Origin: Liquidambar formosana
Lineage: Eukaryota; Streptophyta; Magnoliopsida; Saxifragales; Altingiaceae
Direction of reading: 5' to 3'
DNA: 64,000 nt
NCBI GenBank assembly: GCA_039720395.1
Contig: CM077827.1
Span: forward strand, 19,209,602 to 19,273,601
Shown in pieces: positions 1 through 12,489 of the stretch (position 1 is its first letter; each line of letters begins with the position of its first letter). The position numbers and the translations under genes are program-made. Below the pieces are notes generated by a model. The model was not told the DNA's origin. It was given only the letters and a program-made list of their open reading frames with translations, and ran no database searches.

Positions 1-713
1 ACTATAAGAGTTGATTGAAACATTAACAATAAATGACGCTTGAATCTACAAACATAGACATTCATCTTCTCACTGCTTGTTTTCAGATGCAATGAAAATT
101 CTTATAGTACAAAAATCACCCATTGTAATAAGATGACCAACAAAGAAAAGTATTGATTAAAAACATTATTAAAGCCGGAAAAAATGTTAACTACAATGAG
201 CTTCTTGATTTACTAAAACTAATTTTACATGTAACTAACAACACAATAAAGTCTTTGCAACAATGAAGATATAGCGAGTGAGTCAAGGCATTTAGTCCAA
301 CATTCTCCTCAAGGCCTTGTCCAAACCATAGAGTTGTTAAAAATTTTGATATTTTATGCTACCTTTTTTTATCAACGACTCTAAACTTTTCTTGCAATAC
401 ATATAGGATTTCAATCAACATAAAGTTTCCTCACATGCACTCATTTCCATCAACTAAAAAGCAGAAATCAGTTACGAAATTCCTTCTCTATTCTTTTAAT
501 AATTTTTTTGTCTAAATAGAAGATAGAAGCAAAAACGATTAAACTATAAAGCACAAAAAACCAGAAAAACCAATAATCAATCAATAACACAAAGAATCTA
601 TCCATTTGTAGAGAAACTTTATCCAATGATATTTCAAGCACAATATTGAATTGCAAATCAATCATTGTTGTCCTATTCCACATATAGGGGAAAACAAATG
701 AATAATTTTGATA
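1..713. other. AT-rich non-coding DNA
   Basis: No convincing coding region, repeat pair or RNA gene is visible. The segment lies downstream (in minus-strand terms) of the ankyrin exon at 1153-1252, so it may be intron or 3' part of that gene, but I found no further exon in it. Confidence 0.4.
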
Positions 714-963
714 CTCCTTTCATCCCAAATTGTTTGAGCCACTTTGACTAAGCATGCATATTAAGGTGAGCTATTTAATGCGTTGTTATGTGACTCAATA
801 ATTTTAACTTTCCAATTTTACCTTCTTACTTTATTTTGTATTATGATTGGAGTAATTGTAATTTAAAATATAGGAAGTGGCATATTGAGAAAGTGAAATA
901 ATTTTTTGTCTTGACTAACAAACATTTTGGAAATTGTTATCAAATAAAATGGGACAGAGGGAG
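714..963. mobile_element. Stowaway-like MITE, TA target duplication
   Basis: A 250-bp non-coding element. It starts CTCCTTTCATCCCAAATTG and ends GGGACAGAGGGAG, with a TA on each side (712-713 and 964-965). Terminal repeats beginning CTCC(C/T)T and a TA duplication are the known marks of Stowaway (Tc1/mariner-type) MITEs. The termini are imperfect inverted repeats, so the copy is old. It has no coding capacity and would depend on a mariner-like transposase. Confidence 0.75.
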
Positions 964-1152
964 TAATATATAGATATAGACACAAAAAGCACAGTAAGTA
1001 TAGTCGACCATATAGTCTTCCTTGTTAGGCACCTCTTCCCATCTCACTAAAAGAAAAGGTCTACACTAATATTCAACACATGCAAAAAAAGAATACATTA
1101 AGTTAAATAAATAAATAAAAACCTAACAACTGTTTGGAGAATAGAGCCTTAC

Positions 1153-1252
1153 CCAGATGAATCTTTTTGAAGTCGATCTGCTCCACATGCAAGCAATTCA
1201 AGGACACAATCTAAAGAACCCCAGCAAGCTGCCAAATGAAGTGGTGTACTCC
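1153..1252 (-). CDS. Ankyrin-repeat protein, single internal exon (partial gene)
   Basis: On the minus strand an acceptor (CTACTTAG, AG at 1253-1254) opens a 100-bp exon, and a donor (GTAAGG, first base 1152) follows it. The exon encodes one nearly complete ankyrin repeat: STPLHLAACWGSLDCVLELL followed by ACGADRLQKDSSG, which fits the consensus G-TPLHLAA-G-V-LL-GAD. Ankyrin repeats are protein-interaction helices; in plants they occur in RING E3 ligases, membrane proteins and kinases, and this exon alone cannot say which. No flanking exon was recognised in the window. The exon may belong to a gene with long AT-rich introns whose 5' end lies nearer 5.1 kb, or be an isolated remnant. Intact splice sites and frame favour a real exon. 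Confidence 0.72.
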
Positions 1253-1937
1253 CTAAGTAGTTGCAAGTAAGATGTTTATATCAATCTAATTAAAAATTAT
1301 CAAGGTAACTACAATGCATGAAAATGACCTTAATTAATATTAGTACCCCATATTCGCTTGTAGAAGCACCAACAAAAACCTCCAGAAATTCTAACACAAC
1401 TGTGATAAATCCACAGTCTCTGTGTCAAATCATGGGTAAATTAATTGGGATGTGCAATTGCCAAATGTTGGATAGCAGACACCTAATATTTTTCTCTATA
1501 CTCTATTGCCGTTTCACCAAACCCACCACTACATTACTCTACATTTTTCCTTCTATGAACCATCTACATATAATAGCATAATGTTTACATAAGCACCAAC
1601 CCTAATCTTAATTCAATTAAATGAAAATAGGTTCTCCAACATGAGATAAAACCCCAAATCAAGTTTAAAATCAGCTAGACCTATTCTCCATTTTTTTTCC
1701 TTTTTCTCTTACTTGCATCTTTCGACCTCTAAAGTTTTGCAACACCTGTAAAGTGAACACTCTAAATACCTTCTAAAATTTGACATTTTAGCACAAAACA
1801 AATTAAACTCTTACACTTTGAATTAAAATTAAATCAAAAGTACTCATTGAATTCACATAATTGTGACTTGAAGCACACTTCTACTAATTGTAATACTCAT
1901 ACTAAAACCTCTACATATCAAAAGAAAGAAAGTAGTA
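1253..1937. other. AT-rich DNA upstream of the ankyrin exon
   Basis: No supported coding sequence. Probably intron of the ankyrin gene on the minus strand. An open frame at 1318-1581 on the plus strand has no recognisable features and is not called. Confidence 0.35.
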
Positions 1938-1945
1938 TCAATTCC

Positions 1946-3042
1946 CAATGTTTTAAAACCCAGACCGAACCGGCCAATTCAACCAGTTAAACTGTTGATC
2001 AGTCTAAGTTCTGGTCCGATCCACCCCCCTTAACCGTTCTAAGCTAAAAACCGTAATAAATTAGAAAAACCATTTAACCCAGTGGTTAAACCATCTACCC
2101 GTGAGAACCATTCACGGTTTGGCAGAGCCAAACGACTTTTTTCGTTGAGTGAATAAAAGCTTAGAATGAACAAAACCCAAAGCCCCAATTCTTATACTCA
2201 GTTGAGAGTGTTCATTTTAACATGGCCAAGATCTAATCGGAGGTGAGGAACATGTATGCCATGACCAAGATCTATTCGAAGGTGAAGAGCATGTCCACCA
2301 CGACAAAGATCTAATCAGAGTTGTCCAAGAGAGGCTGGGTTTCTAAATCAAGATGGCGAAGTCTTTGGAACCACTGAGATCTTAGCTTTTTAGTGATTCT
2401 TCTACAATTGCTGAGTAATCGGTGGACTTCATCTCTTCCGGCAAGATAGTGTTGCTTTTCCATTTTTAACATAGTGGTTTTGTTTTTTTTTTAAATGACG
2501 GGCGATGGTTTGGTAAGTAAGCAAGTTATAATGTTTGGTTAATAAGCAGGTACTAGCACATGGGTAAAGAGAAAGTCATACTTTTCCTGTAATGCATACA
2601 GGTGTCATTTCTTTAATAAATAACAACATATTTGATGTAGTGAATGGTGATACTATTAGTCTTTAGATATTTTAATATTTTTCATCTTCATCAATTCTTA
2701 GTTTCTGTTGATTTATTATAAATTCAATCCATTATGTATTATAACACACCACATTGTCATTTATTTTCTTGAAGTTGTGTGATTAGGAGGGTTGGGACTT
2801 GGGACTTGGGACTTGGAAGTTGTTTAGAAAATGTTATATAAAAATGGTTTAAAAATTTGTGTGTGTGTGTGTGTGTGTGTGTATATAGTTTTATTTATTT
2901 ATTTATTTAATATTAATATTAATATATTTATTACATCATGATGATGTCACGGTTCAATTTCGGTTAACCCGACGGTTAAACCATTGACGCTTAACCCGGC
3001 TATTTTTCCGATTCGATGAATGGCCTGGGTTTTAAAACATTT
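1946..3042. mobile_element. Non-autonomous long-TIR element with 8-bp target duplication (hAT-like)
   Basis: A 1.1-kb non-coding element. Its ends are inverted copies of AATGTTTTAAAACCCAGRCC (starts CAATGTTTTAAAACCCAG; ends CTGGGTTTTAAAACATTT). It is flanked by the exact 8-bp duplication TCAATTCC (1938-1945 and 3043-3050). Eight-bp duplications are typical of hAT and P-type transposons. Repeated CCGGTT/AACCGG-type motifs continue the inverted repeat inward near both ends. The interior holds a (TG)n tract near 2861-2882 and TTTA repeats. No transposase reading frame is present. Confidence 0.75.
2861..2882. repeat. (TG)n microsatellite
   Basis: About eleven GT dinucleotides inside the long-TIR element, followed by TTTA/ATTT-rich sequence. 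Confidence 0.9.
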
Positions 3043-3050
3043 TCAATTCC

Positions 3051-5415
3051 TATAAAAGTCCTAATATATACTAAGCTCTAAAGTGGACACCAAAGTTCTA
3101 AAACAAAACTTGATATATAAAGGCAGCCCAAATCCCTATATTAAAGCACAAATGTTCACTTCTGCATAAGAGTGAATCCAGTTTAAATGAATAAATTGTT
3201 AGCAACTTAAATGTACATAATAAAGAGTAAAATGCTTATGTGTTATAAATAAATGTAAAAAGATCAACTAATTATAAACCTTTATCACTATGGAAGACAT
3301 CAAAATGCTAATGCAGGAAAGTGCTTATAATTATGCTTGAATTGAGAATTACAAATTCACATTAAAAAAATTTAAAAAAAAAATGGGCAGCATGTGGAAG
3401 GAACTCTTAACTTGAGCCCTTTCTCACTAACATGGAGAAAGAGCTCAAGTTCCATGAGTTCTTTTCTTACAAAATATTTAACTACTCAATTCTCTCTAAG
3501 CCACTAAAATATAGCTTAGAAACGGTACAAAAAATGAACCCTTAATTCACTATCACTCAACGAATTTAACTTCTTAATTGATTTATCCATCATTAACCAA
3601 AACTTCTTAAAGAACAAGTAGCCTTCTATCTATCGCCGAAGTTGTCTTTAGGGTTTGAAAATTCTTAATAAGGATACATAGAAATCACATCTATACGAAT
3701 TCATTACTCAATCAATCAAGAAAACCCGCGAAAATAATTAAAGAAAGTATAAATATCAAAACAAGAATCAGGACCAAACCCAGTTGTAGATTAAATCAAA
3801 GAAGTCAATTCAATTCAATTATATGTATATTTATCAATACCAACAAAAGCCATTAAGATCAGCTACTCAACCTCTCTTTGTTTTTTTTTTTTTTTGCTTC
3901 GCCCTTACCCATTCTCCCCAAAACATAAATAAATAAACTAATTAATTAAAAAAAATTAAGCCCAGCATATCACAAGCACCAACTCAGGTCTCTTTTTTTT
4001 ATTTCTTCAATTACCCTATATTTCACATTCTTTCCAAAAAAGTAAAACATTAAGTTTGGTTCCATAGCAAACCCAGCAACACATTTAACTCTAGTAATTA
4101 TATATCATCTAATAAAACAACAATAAATCTGAAACCAACAAAAGGCTTGAAAAGAGGATGGCTCACAAATAAATCAATTATTTCCGCTAGAATTAAATTG
4201 CAACAGTGACCTAAAAAGGGAGACTTTCCTTATTTCCCATAACGTCATCATCAGTCATTACTCCATCTCCCACATAATTCTCTTGTAACAGTCAAAGTCA
4301 AAGAATGTAAGAACATTAGCCAAAATGTCCCATTTCATGCATATTATTTCCATAAAATCCATTAAAAAAACCCACACTCTGAACTCTTTTTATCATAGGG
4401 AAAATCAAAAGCATATTCAAATACAAGCGTATTTTCTTTTCCTACCACTCCCTCAGTAACCAACCAAAGGGAAATTCATAAACATAATTTCCAATCTATA
4501 AAACCCATCAACAATCTTATAAATATAAATAAATAAAACCCATCAACAAACCCATAGGAAAAAAAAGTCTTTTTTTTAAATTTTTAATAACAAATATCAG
4601 GCATACAAAAGAAATATGCAATGGGAACCATTAATAACACACATACCCAAGTAATTGCAATTTCAGCATCACCCATTTTATAGGTTCTCAACTCAACTCC
4701 TCACCAATTAGAAATGTTGCAAAATTAATGAAACAGGAAGCAAAAACTATAGTCGGTAGACAAATTTAGGGTAAAAAAAATGGGAAAAATAAGGAATGAA
4801 GAAGTAAAAGGAAGAGAAGCTCATCTCACTGGGATTGAGCTGGACGATTAAATGGACTTGTGAAAAAAAAATTCAAGCATTTAGAAGTCAGTGATTGAAA
4901 CCCTAAAAAGAATTTTAAAAAATTAAAGAAATATAATCATCAAAGCATAAAAGAAATCATAATCATCAAAGCACAAAAGCCAATTAGCCGATTAAGGTAA
5001 AAGAGACGAACGAAAAGAGAAAAGATATGTGTGAACCCCTTCAAGACCACTTCAAAGCCATAGTGAATGAGAATGATAGTAGTAATGAGAGTGAGAGAAA
5101 AGAGAGCAGTAAATAGAGTAAAGGAGACTCGTAGATTTCTCCGTTGTTATGCAGAAAGCAACTGCGTTTCTATTAAAAGGGACCACCTTTCTCTTTCTTT
5201 CTAATATCTCTGTGAGTCTCTAACAGGTTATGAATGGGTAGAAAGGTATGGGATGGAAAAGCAAGAGGGAACTGGAGAAATGGAATCCAGTTGGTTAGCA
5301 CCTATACAGCCAAACTAGGAAAACGACATCGTTTTGTTGACCCCGACTGGTTTCAAGGACCAAAATGCATGGGGTAGGAGAATAATAGGAGTGAGACAAC
5401 TCCCTATTTTGTCCA
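3051..5415. other. AT-rich DNA, possible 5' part of the minus-strand ankyrin gene
   Basis: No coding region is convincing. At 5030-5200 the composition changes: on the minus strand it reads as a pyrimidine-rich leader (CTCTCTTTTCTCTCACTCTC) followed by an ATG whose frame closes after six codons. This resembles a 5' untranslated leader, so transcription of the ankyrin gene may start near 5.15 kb. This is an inference only. Confidence 0.3.
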
Positions 5416-5593
5416 TTTACAGACGAAAAACATAACCAAAGGGTTTCTTTTGCGAACGAACTAAACCAAGCACTTCTTCATTTGTGGATGAAAAACAAAA
5501 CCGAAGGATTTCTTTTGTGGACCAATCAAAACCAAGCACTTCTTCCTTTTATAATTGTTTTAGATTAGAAGAGATAATTGTTTTAGATTAGAT
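5416..5593. repeat. Two short tandem duplications (65 bp and 23 bp units)
   Basis: A unit starting GACGAAAAACATAACC at 5422 is repeated with changes at 5487 (GATGAAAAACAAAACC). Both copies end in ACCAAGCACTTCTTC. Immediately after, ATAATTGTTTTAGATTAGA occurs at 5551 and again at 5574. Confidence 0.8.
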
Positions 5594-5898
5594 ATAGATA
5601 TATTAAAAGAGCTAGCACACTTACACTCTCTTAGCGGTACACCACTCTTCTCCTATCCTTCTATCTAGTTTTATCTGGTGTGGATACTCTGGGAGACTTC
5701 ATACTTTTGAGCACAATCAATTTACATCTTAAGGACCACATGTAAGTGTCTCTTAACCCTCATAATCATGGGTTTATGGTTTTCTTCATTAAAAATTGTT
5801 TTGAAAAATTTATTTTTGCTTCCGATGCGTGTAAGAAAACCTTTCATGATCAATGTTATATAACCCAAATTTTTTGTCCAAATCAACTTACCTAAATA

Positions 5899-6028
5899 GC
5901 CAATGGCTCTCAGCTCTAGTGGCATGTCCCATCCCAATAAGGGTGGGTTTGTGGAGATCTTGGTTTCGATTTCGCATGGATGTGTGTTCTCCTATCATTT
6001 AACGAAATGAAAAAAAACAAACAAACAA
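5899..6028 (+). mobile_element. tRNA-derived SINE, copy 1
   Basis: A short retroposon with an A-box-like stretch (CAGCTCTAGTGGCATG) and, about 45 bp later, a B-box-like stretch (GGTTTCGATTTCG). It ends in an A-rich tail with AAAC repeats. The flanks ACTTACCTAAATA (5886-5898) and ACTTGCCCAAATA (6029-6041) are a 13-bp target duplication with two changes. A second copy of the same family, with its own duplication, lies at 8141. RNA polymerase III transcription and LINE-dependent retroposition are what is known for such elements. Confidence 0.8.
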
Positions 6029-6140
6029 ACTTGCCCAAATAATGTTGCAGCCACCACCTCAATTCATTACAAATAGTTATTCTTTTCATAAAAATTTTGA
6101 TTGATTAGCCAAGTTGCCACCGCATTTGGGTAAAAAATTT

Positions 6141-7494
6141 AGGGAATTTTGGCTAAAACCCCCATATATAAGAGTTTTTAGACAATAGAACACACAAAAA
6201 CTAGCGTTTGGTGAAAACCCCTTTTGACAGTAGAATGACTAAAACACCCCTGCTTTAACAACTTACCTTAATTTGCAAACGTGCCATTTCACACCCCCTA
6301 CTCGAAAATCAGGCTTCCCCCATACCCCATTTTTTCGGCGAGAATATATATAGAAGAAGAAACGGCACTAAAAACCTTCCAAAAGTCACATTTCATCATT
6401 CTCACCATACCAAAAATCAATTATAGGGTTTTTTTTTTCTCTCTTTCGAGCATCCCAAAGTGCTTTCGACGAGAATATATCATAGCTATTAATAACATGC
6501 AGTTTACTATGTGTGATTTGTAAAATTTATACATACAATAGTATCTGTTGTCTACTTTATAAAATTTATACATACAATAGCATCAATTCACTGTTGTTTG
6601 CTTTGGAAAAATTAAACACCACATAATAACATTTTACTATTTGTGTTATAAAAAACACTATAGGTGACAGTATCATCATACTATTTGAAACAAAAAATAT
6701 GAATTCCGAGGAAAAAAAGTCAAAATAGTACTATAGATAGTAACATAATACTTTTTGTGAAACAAATCACACTATTCCAAAAAATAGTGTGCAATAAGAA
6801 AAATATATTGTTTGAAAATGGTAATTACATAGTAATAGCATACTATTCAATATTAAAAAACACAACTACAAATCGCACTGTTACAAAAAATAGTGTGCAA
6901 CAGTACCAATATACTGTTGGAATAAGAAAAATAGTTAAAAAGTTTTTCCAAACAAATCATATACCCCAAAAATTAACATATCTGAAGTTTCAAACAAATA
7001 CACAAAAAATAAATAAATAAACCAGCCTAGATCTGGACATTAAAGAAAAAGAAGATGATGACGACATCCGGGACGGTGGTCAAAGAAGTTCGGTTGACGT
7101 CGAAGAAGAAGGTTGATCTGCTTTTTTAGATCTAATACTATAGCCGAATGCCTTCCTTCCCATTCTTCTTCTTCTACTACTTCATCTGCTTTTTCTTCTT
7201 CTTCTTCTTCTTCCTCAAAACCATATCTTCATAGCCATTGTCGCCTCCCCTCTTCAACTGCTACTACCATTCCTTTCCTTCTCTCTCTATGTCTCTCTCT
7301 TTCTTTCCCTCCCCCCTCCTTTCTTTTTGTAAATGAATTGGGTTGTAAATATAAAAGGTTAAAATAGGTATTTTCAAAAAAAAATTCCTTTTGTTTAAAG
7401 AATCTTTTAAAAAAGGGGTTTTGGAGTTAAAAAATCTTATGGTGGGTTTTTTGTTAAAAGCAGTCCCCTAATAGGGGTTATTGCTAATTTCCCC
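6141..7494. mobile_element. Non-autonomous TIR element, MULE-like, 8-9-bp target duplication
   Basis: A 1.35-kb element with imperfect inverted ends: AGGGAATTTTGGCTAAAACC at the left; at the right GGGGTTATTGCTAATTTCCCC, which is the inverted form. AAAAATTT flanks both ends (within 6132-6140 and 7495-7502). Inside, several blocks contain inverted CACTATT/AATAGTG pairs, for example around 6770-6795 and 6875-6900, and the right half has a CTT-rich tract. No transposase domain was found. The TIR length and duplication size suggest Mutator-like, but hAT cannot be excluded. Confidence 0.6.
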
Positions 7495-7502
7495 AAAAAT
7501 TT

Positions 7503-8123
7503 GTCTTCTAGTTGTTTATTGATAAGAAAAACTTGTTATTAGTTCAAAATTTTTCTTTTGTCATGTGGTTGTGAAGAAGGAAATAAATGTCTCTCCCTTC
7601 AAGACGAGGTAAATAGGACTAAAAAAAATTATACTACATAGTTATTTTGAGTTAGGATGAAAATATAAAAATCAATCAAAGTTTGGCGCTCTTTGACTAA
7701 ATTCTTAGCTCTGCCACTGCATACATACATATGCACACACACATATATATACATGCATGATGCAAATGCAATGACCTCTACCTTGAACGTTTGTGTTCAC
7801 GATGGATCAAACAAGAAATTGAAGAAAAAAGAAAATGAGAAAAACCTCTTCATTCAATTGTAACAAAAGATTCACCAGATTTTCAACATATCTCAACAAA
7901 GGCCCACCAAAGAAGCGTTAGATTTTGACAGAGATCTTTTAGCTATCATCAAAAACTTTACCAGATCATCGTTATCGCAACAGAAGCCTAGCATATAGCC
8001 TTCCTTGATCATGAATTTTTTCATGTTACGAGGGTTGTGCTTACGAAAGATTAAAAACGAAAACAAATGACTTTTTAAGAGAACTTTTCGTTTGGCACAC
8101 TAGTTGGTTGGGAGGGTCCAAAG
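7503..8123. other. Non-coding DNA with a short CA/TA microsatellite
   Basis: No gene seen. An (AC)n/(AT)n patch lies at about 7721-7757. Confidence 0.5.
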
Positions 8124-8140
8124 GGACTTTTTATATGGGA

Positions 8141-8287
8141 ATGGCCCATAGGTCTAATGGCATGTCCCATCCCAATGGGGGTGTGGGGTTTGTGGAGGTT
8201 TTAGTTTCAATTCCACGTGGGTGCATGTGTGGGTGTGTGTTCTCCTATCATTTGACATTTAAAAATTTTTTTTTTTTTAAAAAAAAA
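8141..8287 (+). mobile_element. tRNA-derived SINE, copy 2
   Basis: Same family as the element at 5899: shared GGCATGTCCCATCCCAAT, a B-box-like region (TAGTTTCAATTCC) and the end TGTGTTCTCCTATCATTT before the tail. It is flanked by GGACTTTTTATATGGGA (8124-8140) and GGACTTTTATATAAGAG (8288-8304), an imperfect 15-17-bp target duplication. The tail is T/A homopolymer. Confidence 0.8.
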
Positions 8288-8304
8288 GGACTTTTATATA
8301 AGAG

Positions 8305-9008
8305 CTAAAAATCCTCTTATATTTTTTAATAATATTTGATGGCCCCTTAAAAAAGGCTAGACAAAAAGATTTCTTCAAAAAGCTATATTAGCAAAAGCTA
8401 TTACGAAAAACTTTTCAAGTTGACGTTTACAAAAAGGCAAAGAATCTTAATTAAGCAATAATTCAAAAAATCTTGATGTTATCCCTTTTCTTTTAAACTT
8501 TTTGATAGAAAGACTTTCAAAATCTTTGTTCACCAAACATCAACTTTCTTCCAAATGTCTTTTTGAAACTGACATTTTGACAACACATTTATCACAAATC
8601 ACTTTTTATTTCGAAAAGATAAGCCAAACACAACCTTAGTTGCTTTTACTTAAAATCCAATATTTTTTATTTTTTCTTTCTAGAAGTCCTTATTAATTCC
8701 TATAACCAAATAAGTATTTTTTTGCTTTTTAAACTTTTTTGCATTCAAATGCAAAAAATGTATTTTAATAAGTGGGCTCATTATATTTAATTTCAGCATA
8801 TTATAACATGAGTTTGGCTAGTGTATGCTCATCATTGCAATACGGAAACATAGTTGAGTTGATGCAACCCTCGGTTTATTTTTCCAATAGTCCCTCTTGC
8901 TATCATATCACGATTAGTAGTAATTATATCAAATATGCTAATAATATCCCAGCAAAAATAATAATAATATTGCCAATAATCTCAAAATGAAACAGTTAAT
9001 AGGAAGGC
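8305..9008. other. AT-rich non-coding DNA
   Basis: No gene seen. AAGCCAAACACAACC near 8620 looks like the terminus of a small DNA element, but its partner end was not found. Confidence 0.35.
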
Positions 9009-9514
9009 ACATCTGTCACGACCTAAATTAATTAAGCCATAATCAATACTAATAAAATCAGTTTAATTAAGAAAATCATTTAAGAAGCATGTGGATGACA
9101 CGTGATAGAAAACCATTATTTCAATAAAAACTTCGGCATTACCCATTTGTAAATGGGACATACCATGATGAAACCTGTAAAATGATCATTAGAAATCTCC
9201 TGTCATCCATCATTGATATCATCACACGCTAAATAAACTATAAAAAGAGACCTACAAATATTAAATATTACAAACCATGAGTTAATACACGTCCATTGCC
9301 CATTAGCCGAATACAAAGTATTTAATTAATACATAACCGTAATATTAAAATCGTTCAAGATTATAATAATGTTCCAAAATGATCTGACAATTAACTAAGT
9401 CCAGTCATAAGAAAAACACCTCAAGGTGAGGTCTCCCCAATTATGAAATCATCTAAAAAGGGTTTATAAAATATTGGAGTGAGTATAAAACTCAGAAGAT
9501 ACAATTTTCATATG

Positions 9515-11327
9515 TGTAGACACCCCATTTTGTACCATCTAATAATTCTAAAATCCTTTTATATCCTAATGATGAGGTTTATTATTTGTCTTGACAAATG
9601 CGAAGTGATCCCAAACGAGCCAATGAAGTCATAGCAAAAATCCTAAGTTTGTAACCATTTTTCATTCAACCCTACTGTGTACGCACCTGCAATGGGTGTG
9701 GACGCGTTCATGCATACGCAACTACTTGGGATGCGTACGCACCCTCCCTTTTTATGGAAACTCTGGATTTAGTATTTCTTTCTCCCCAAGACTTTGAATT
9801 GAAAAGAAGAATCCTATTTGGAATGCAATTACGGTTAGCAACCCATGAAGGACTCCTAAAACCCTAAAGATCCCTATCTATACACCATTATAATTCTGAA
9901 AGGAGGACCAGAACCCTAATCCAAGGAGCCACCATACACTTCACCCACAAATCCTAAATTGAGGATTTATGTTGTGATTTTGGAGGCTTGCAAAGAGGAA
10001 CTAAGTGGATTCGAAGGCGCATAAACCAGAGGGTAACTTTCCTAATGATTTCTATTCAGTTTCATAGGTTGTGGTGATGCCTGATTGAAGTAATATTGGT
10101 ATAAACACATGCATGCTAGTTGATGTGTGTTATTTATCTATTATGCATGATTTAGAAGAGTAGGGTTGTTAGAGAGTGAAATTCGTTATAATTTAGCAGT
10201 AGTTTTCTAAAATCAGCAATCGTATTTTAATCATAACATTTTATCCTGAATTCAGAATTGGACGAAATTAGTCTTCCTAGAAAGATAATTCAATTATTTA
10301 CAACTTTGTATTTCATGAGTTTTGTCCAATTCCAACATTTTCATACTCAAAAACGCGATTGAAGTTTTTGCTATTGCAAAGTGGCGAAAATCACTTTTCA
10401 TTTATCTTTTTATCTTTTGTTTATTTCATCTCATTATGCATGATTATGGGTGAAATATAATGTTAGAATGCATGCTTAGGTTGAATAAGTTGTATAATCA
10501 TTGTATATCATGCCAAGATAGTGGAGTAGGTTAAATCTGAATAGGACCGACTGCCCGCTTATCATCGTTGATATCAATTAATGATATTAATATTGATATG
10601 TTAGGCAAATATTCCTTCTTCTAATTTCGTAGTAATGCTATTTGTTGGTAGTATTTTAGATATTTAGTTCTAGGGTTAGTTTATGTTGTTTTCTGTTTTT
10701 TGGATTTTAAGATATAGCCATGGGTTGTGTACGGTGACTCATGGTTGCGTACATACCCCCATTATGGCAGACAGATTTCTTTCTCTAAGGTTTTCTGCAT
10801 GATAGTATTTAGGGATTTTTATTTCTTAATTATTATTGTCTGGAACGCATGTGGATTATTGGAGCAGGATTAACAGAAGTGCAGGTACCTGAATAAGGAT
10901 GCGTACATAACTGGCATCGATGCATACGCACCATGTTGATTTCAGGCAAAAAGCCTATTTTCTAATTTGATTCAGTTGAGTCCCACTATATTGTTTCTAG
11001 ACTATCCATTCTACATATTTCATTCATTATTGCGTGATATAATTATTGCATGCTTTAGGGTTAATTTTAATTGAATATCATTTTAATTATGGTCAATAAT
11101 TATGTGTGGGGGCCGGTTTCAATCAAGCATTATCGAGTGCCTAACACCTTCCTGATGATGTACGCTAACTCTGAACCCGAATCTTTAGTTATGACAAGTT
11201 GGACCCTACTAGGGTTCATTATTCCCAAATAGTAATTGGGTGGCAACTCCTCTCCTGCGCTAGTCTCCTGAGGCTAGTTGCATACTCTCGAACCATCGTG
11301 GCTTATTTTTAAGGCGTGGTGCTCACA
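9515..11327 (+). mobile_element. Solo LTR, family C copy 1 (1,813 bp)
   Basis: Starts TGTAGACACCCCATTTTGT, ends GGTGCTCACA, and is flanked by a perfect 5-bp duplication ATATG (9510-9514 and 11328-11332). It lies inside the minus-strand solo LTR. Two relatives lie at 19082-20623 and 44011-45614. All three share the first ~20 bp, a GATGAGG/GATGAGTTTAT stretch shortly after, and a 3' block with GGCCGGTTT and GTGCCTAACAC(C/A)TTCC. It carries dispersed palindromes with core GGTGCGTACGCACC. No PBS or coding region adjoins it. Confidence 0.85.
9678..9745. repeat. Palindrome cluster, core GGTGCGTACGCACC (first group in this LTR)
   Basis: Variants of a 14-bp palindrome: GTGTACGCACC, GTGGACGCGT, GCATACGCA, ATGCGTACGCACC. 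Further single or paired copies in the same LTR occur near 10716-10752 (GTGTACGG, TTGCGTACAT) and 10899-10932 (ATGCGTACAT, TGCATACGCACC). Function unknown; see findings. Confidence 0.8.
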
Positions 11328-12489
11328 ATATGAAAATAACCAAAGCATAATAATATAACCAAAATAGATTATGCTTAAACATAATAAAATCCATATATGC
11401 CATGAATGATATGTGACTCATGTCCATTTAATTATTTCCATAATTACCAACCACTTTTGTAAGAGTCTTCGTGCGGAAATGGAGGATTTAGACCCAACCT
11501 CCAAGAGAACGACACAACTGTCATCCCTACTTGGGACCGTAAGTCGTCTCAATTTGGGAGCACAACGACACATCCTTTCTTAGGAACGCAACCAACCCAG
11601 GACCAAAGGAATAGAGAACATAGCTTAGTCCTTGACCGCAAGTAAACCATACCCAATGACCCCTTTTTAATACTTTTACCAAGTATTTAATTAAGTCCAT
11701 TTTATGCATTTCATGCCCATGAATGTTATGAGAAAACATATGAATCGATATGTATTTCAATATATTCAGGAATCGACAATATATAATCATTCCATAATTA
11801 TACAACATATGGGGCTATGTAAAACATGTAAAATATAGACCAACAATAATTGACATAGCATGTACGATCAAAATATACTCAAATATAAAAGGTATGTCAA
11901 CCTAAATACTCCAAAATGTAACATTCATAAATATAGGGTTATATAAACTAGACCCCCCAGTACATGCATTACAAAATATACATGATAATACCCTCAAAAA
12001 TCATATAAATTCATAAATAACACAAATATACATTTTTATTCAAAATAAATGGGCTTATATTCTAACCCATTATAATCCCTAAGGTTAAAACCTATGAAAA
12101 TTACACCTACCTAAAATGTAATGGGCTAAATGCAAAGAAAATATGTTGGGAAAGTTAAATTCAAGCCTAGGATGCAAGAACAAGTTCCCAACTCCAAGAA
12201 CCGAACTTAAATCTACAAGCCACACATAAGAGAAGATGAATCTAACCCTTGTTAAGCTTCCCCAAGCATTAAAATGAGGTGAGAGAGTGGAAAACCTACA
12301 CATGCAAGAGAAAAATGGAATTTTCTCTCTCCAAACATCCCTTTCTCTCTCCTCTCTCTTTCTTCCTCTCTCTAGCTCTCTTAATGAAAATAGCTGAAAT
12401 GGAGTTTTAGATCCGGACTTGGGGTGTTTTAAAAGGTGATGGAGGGGTACATGCATCATTTGCCCCTTTTTTTAAAACTGTCTCCCATA

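Noticed and set aside
7113..7367. 84-codon Ser-rich frame
   Set aside because: Arises from a TTC/CTT repeat tract; no start context or homologous features.
12085..12459. 124-codon minus-strand frame
   Set aside because: Lies inside a solo LTR, in a leader-like region with GAGAGA repeats; no recognisable domain.
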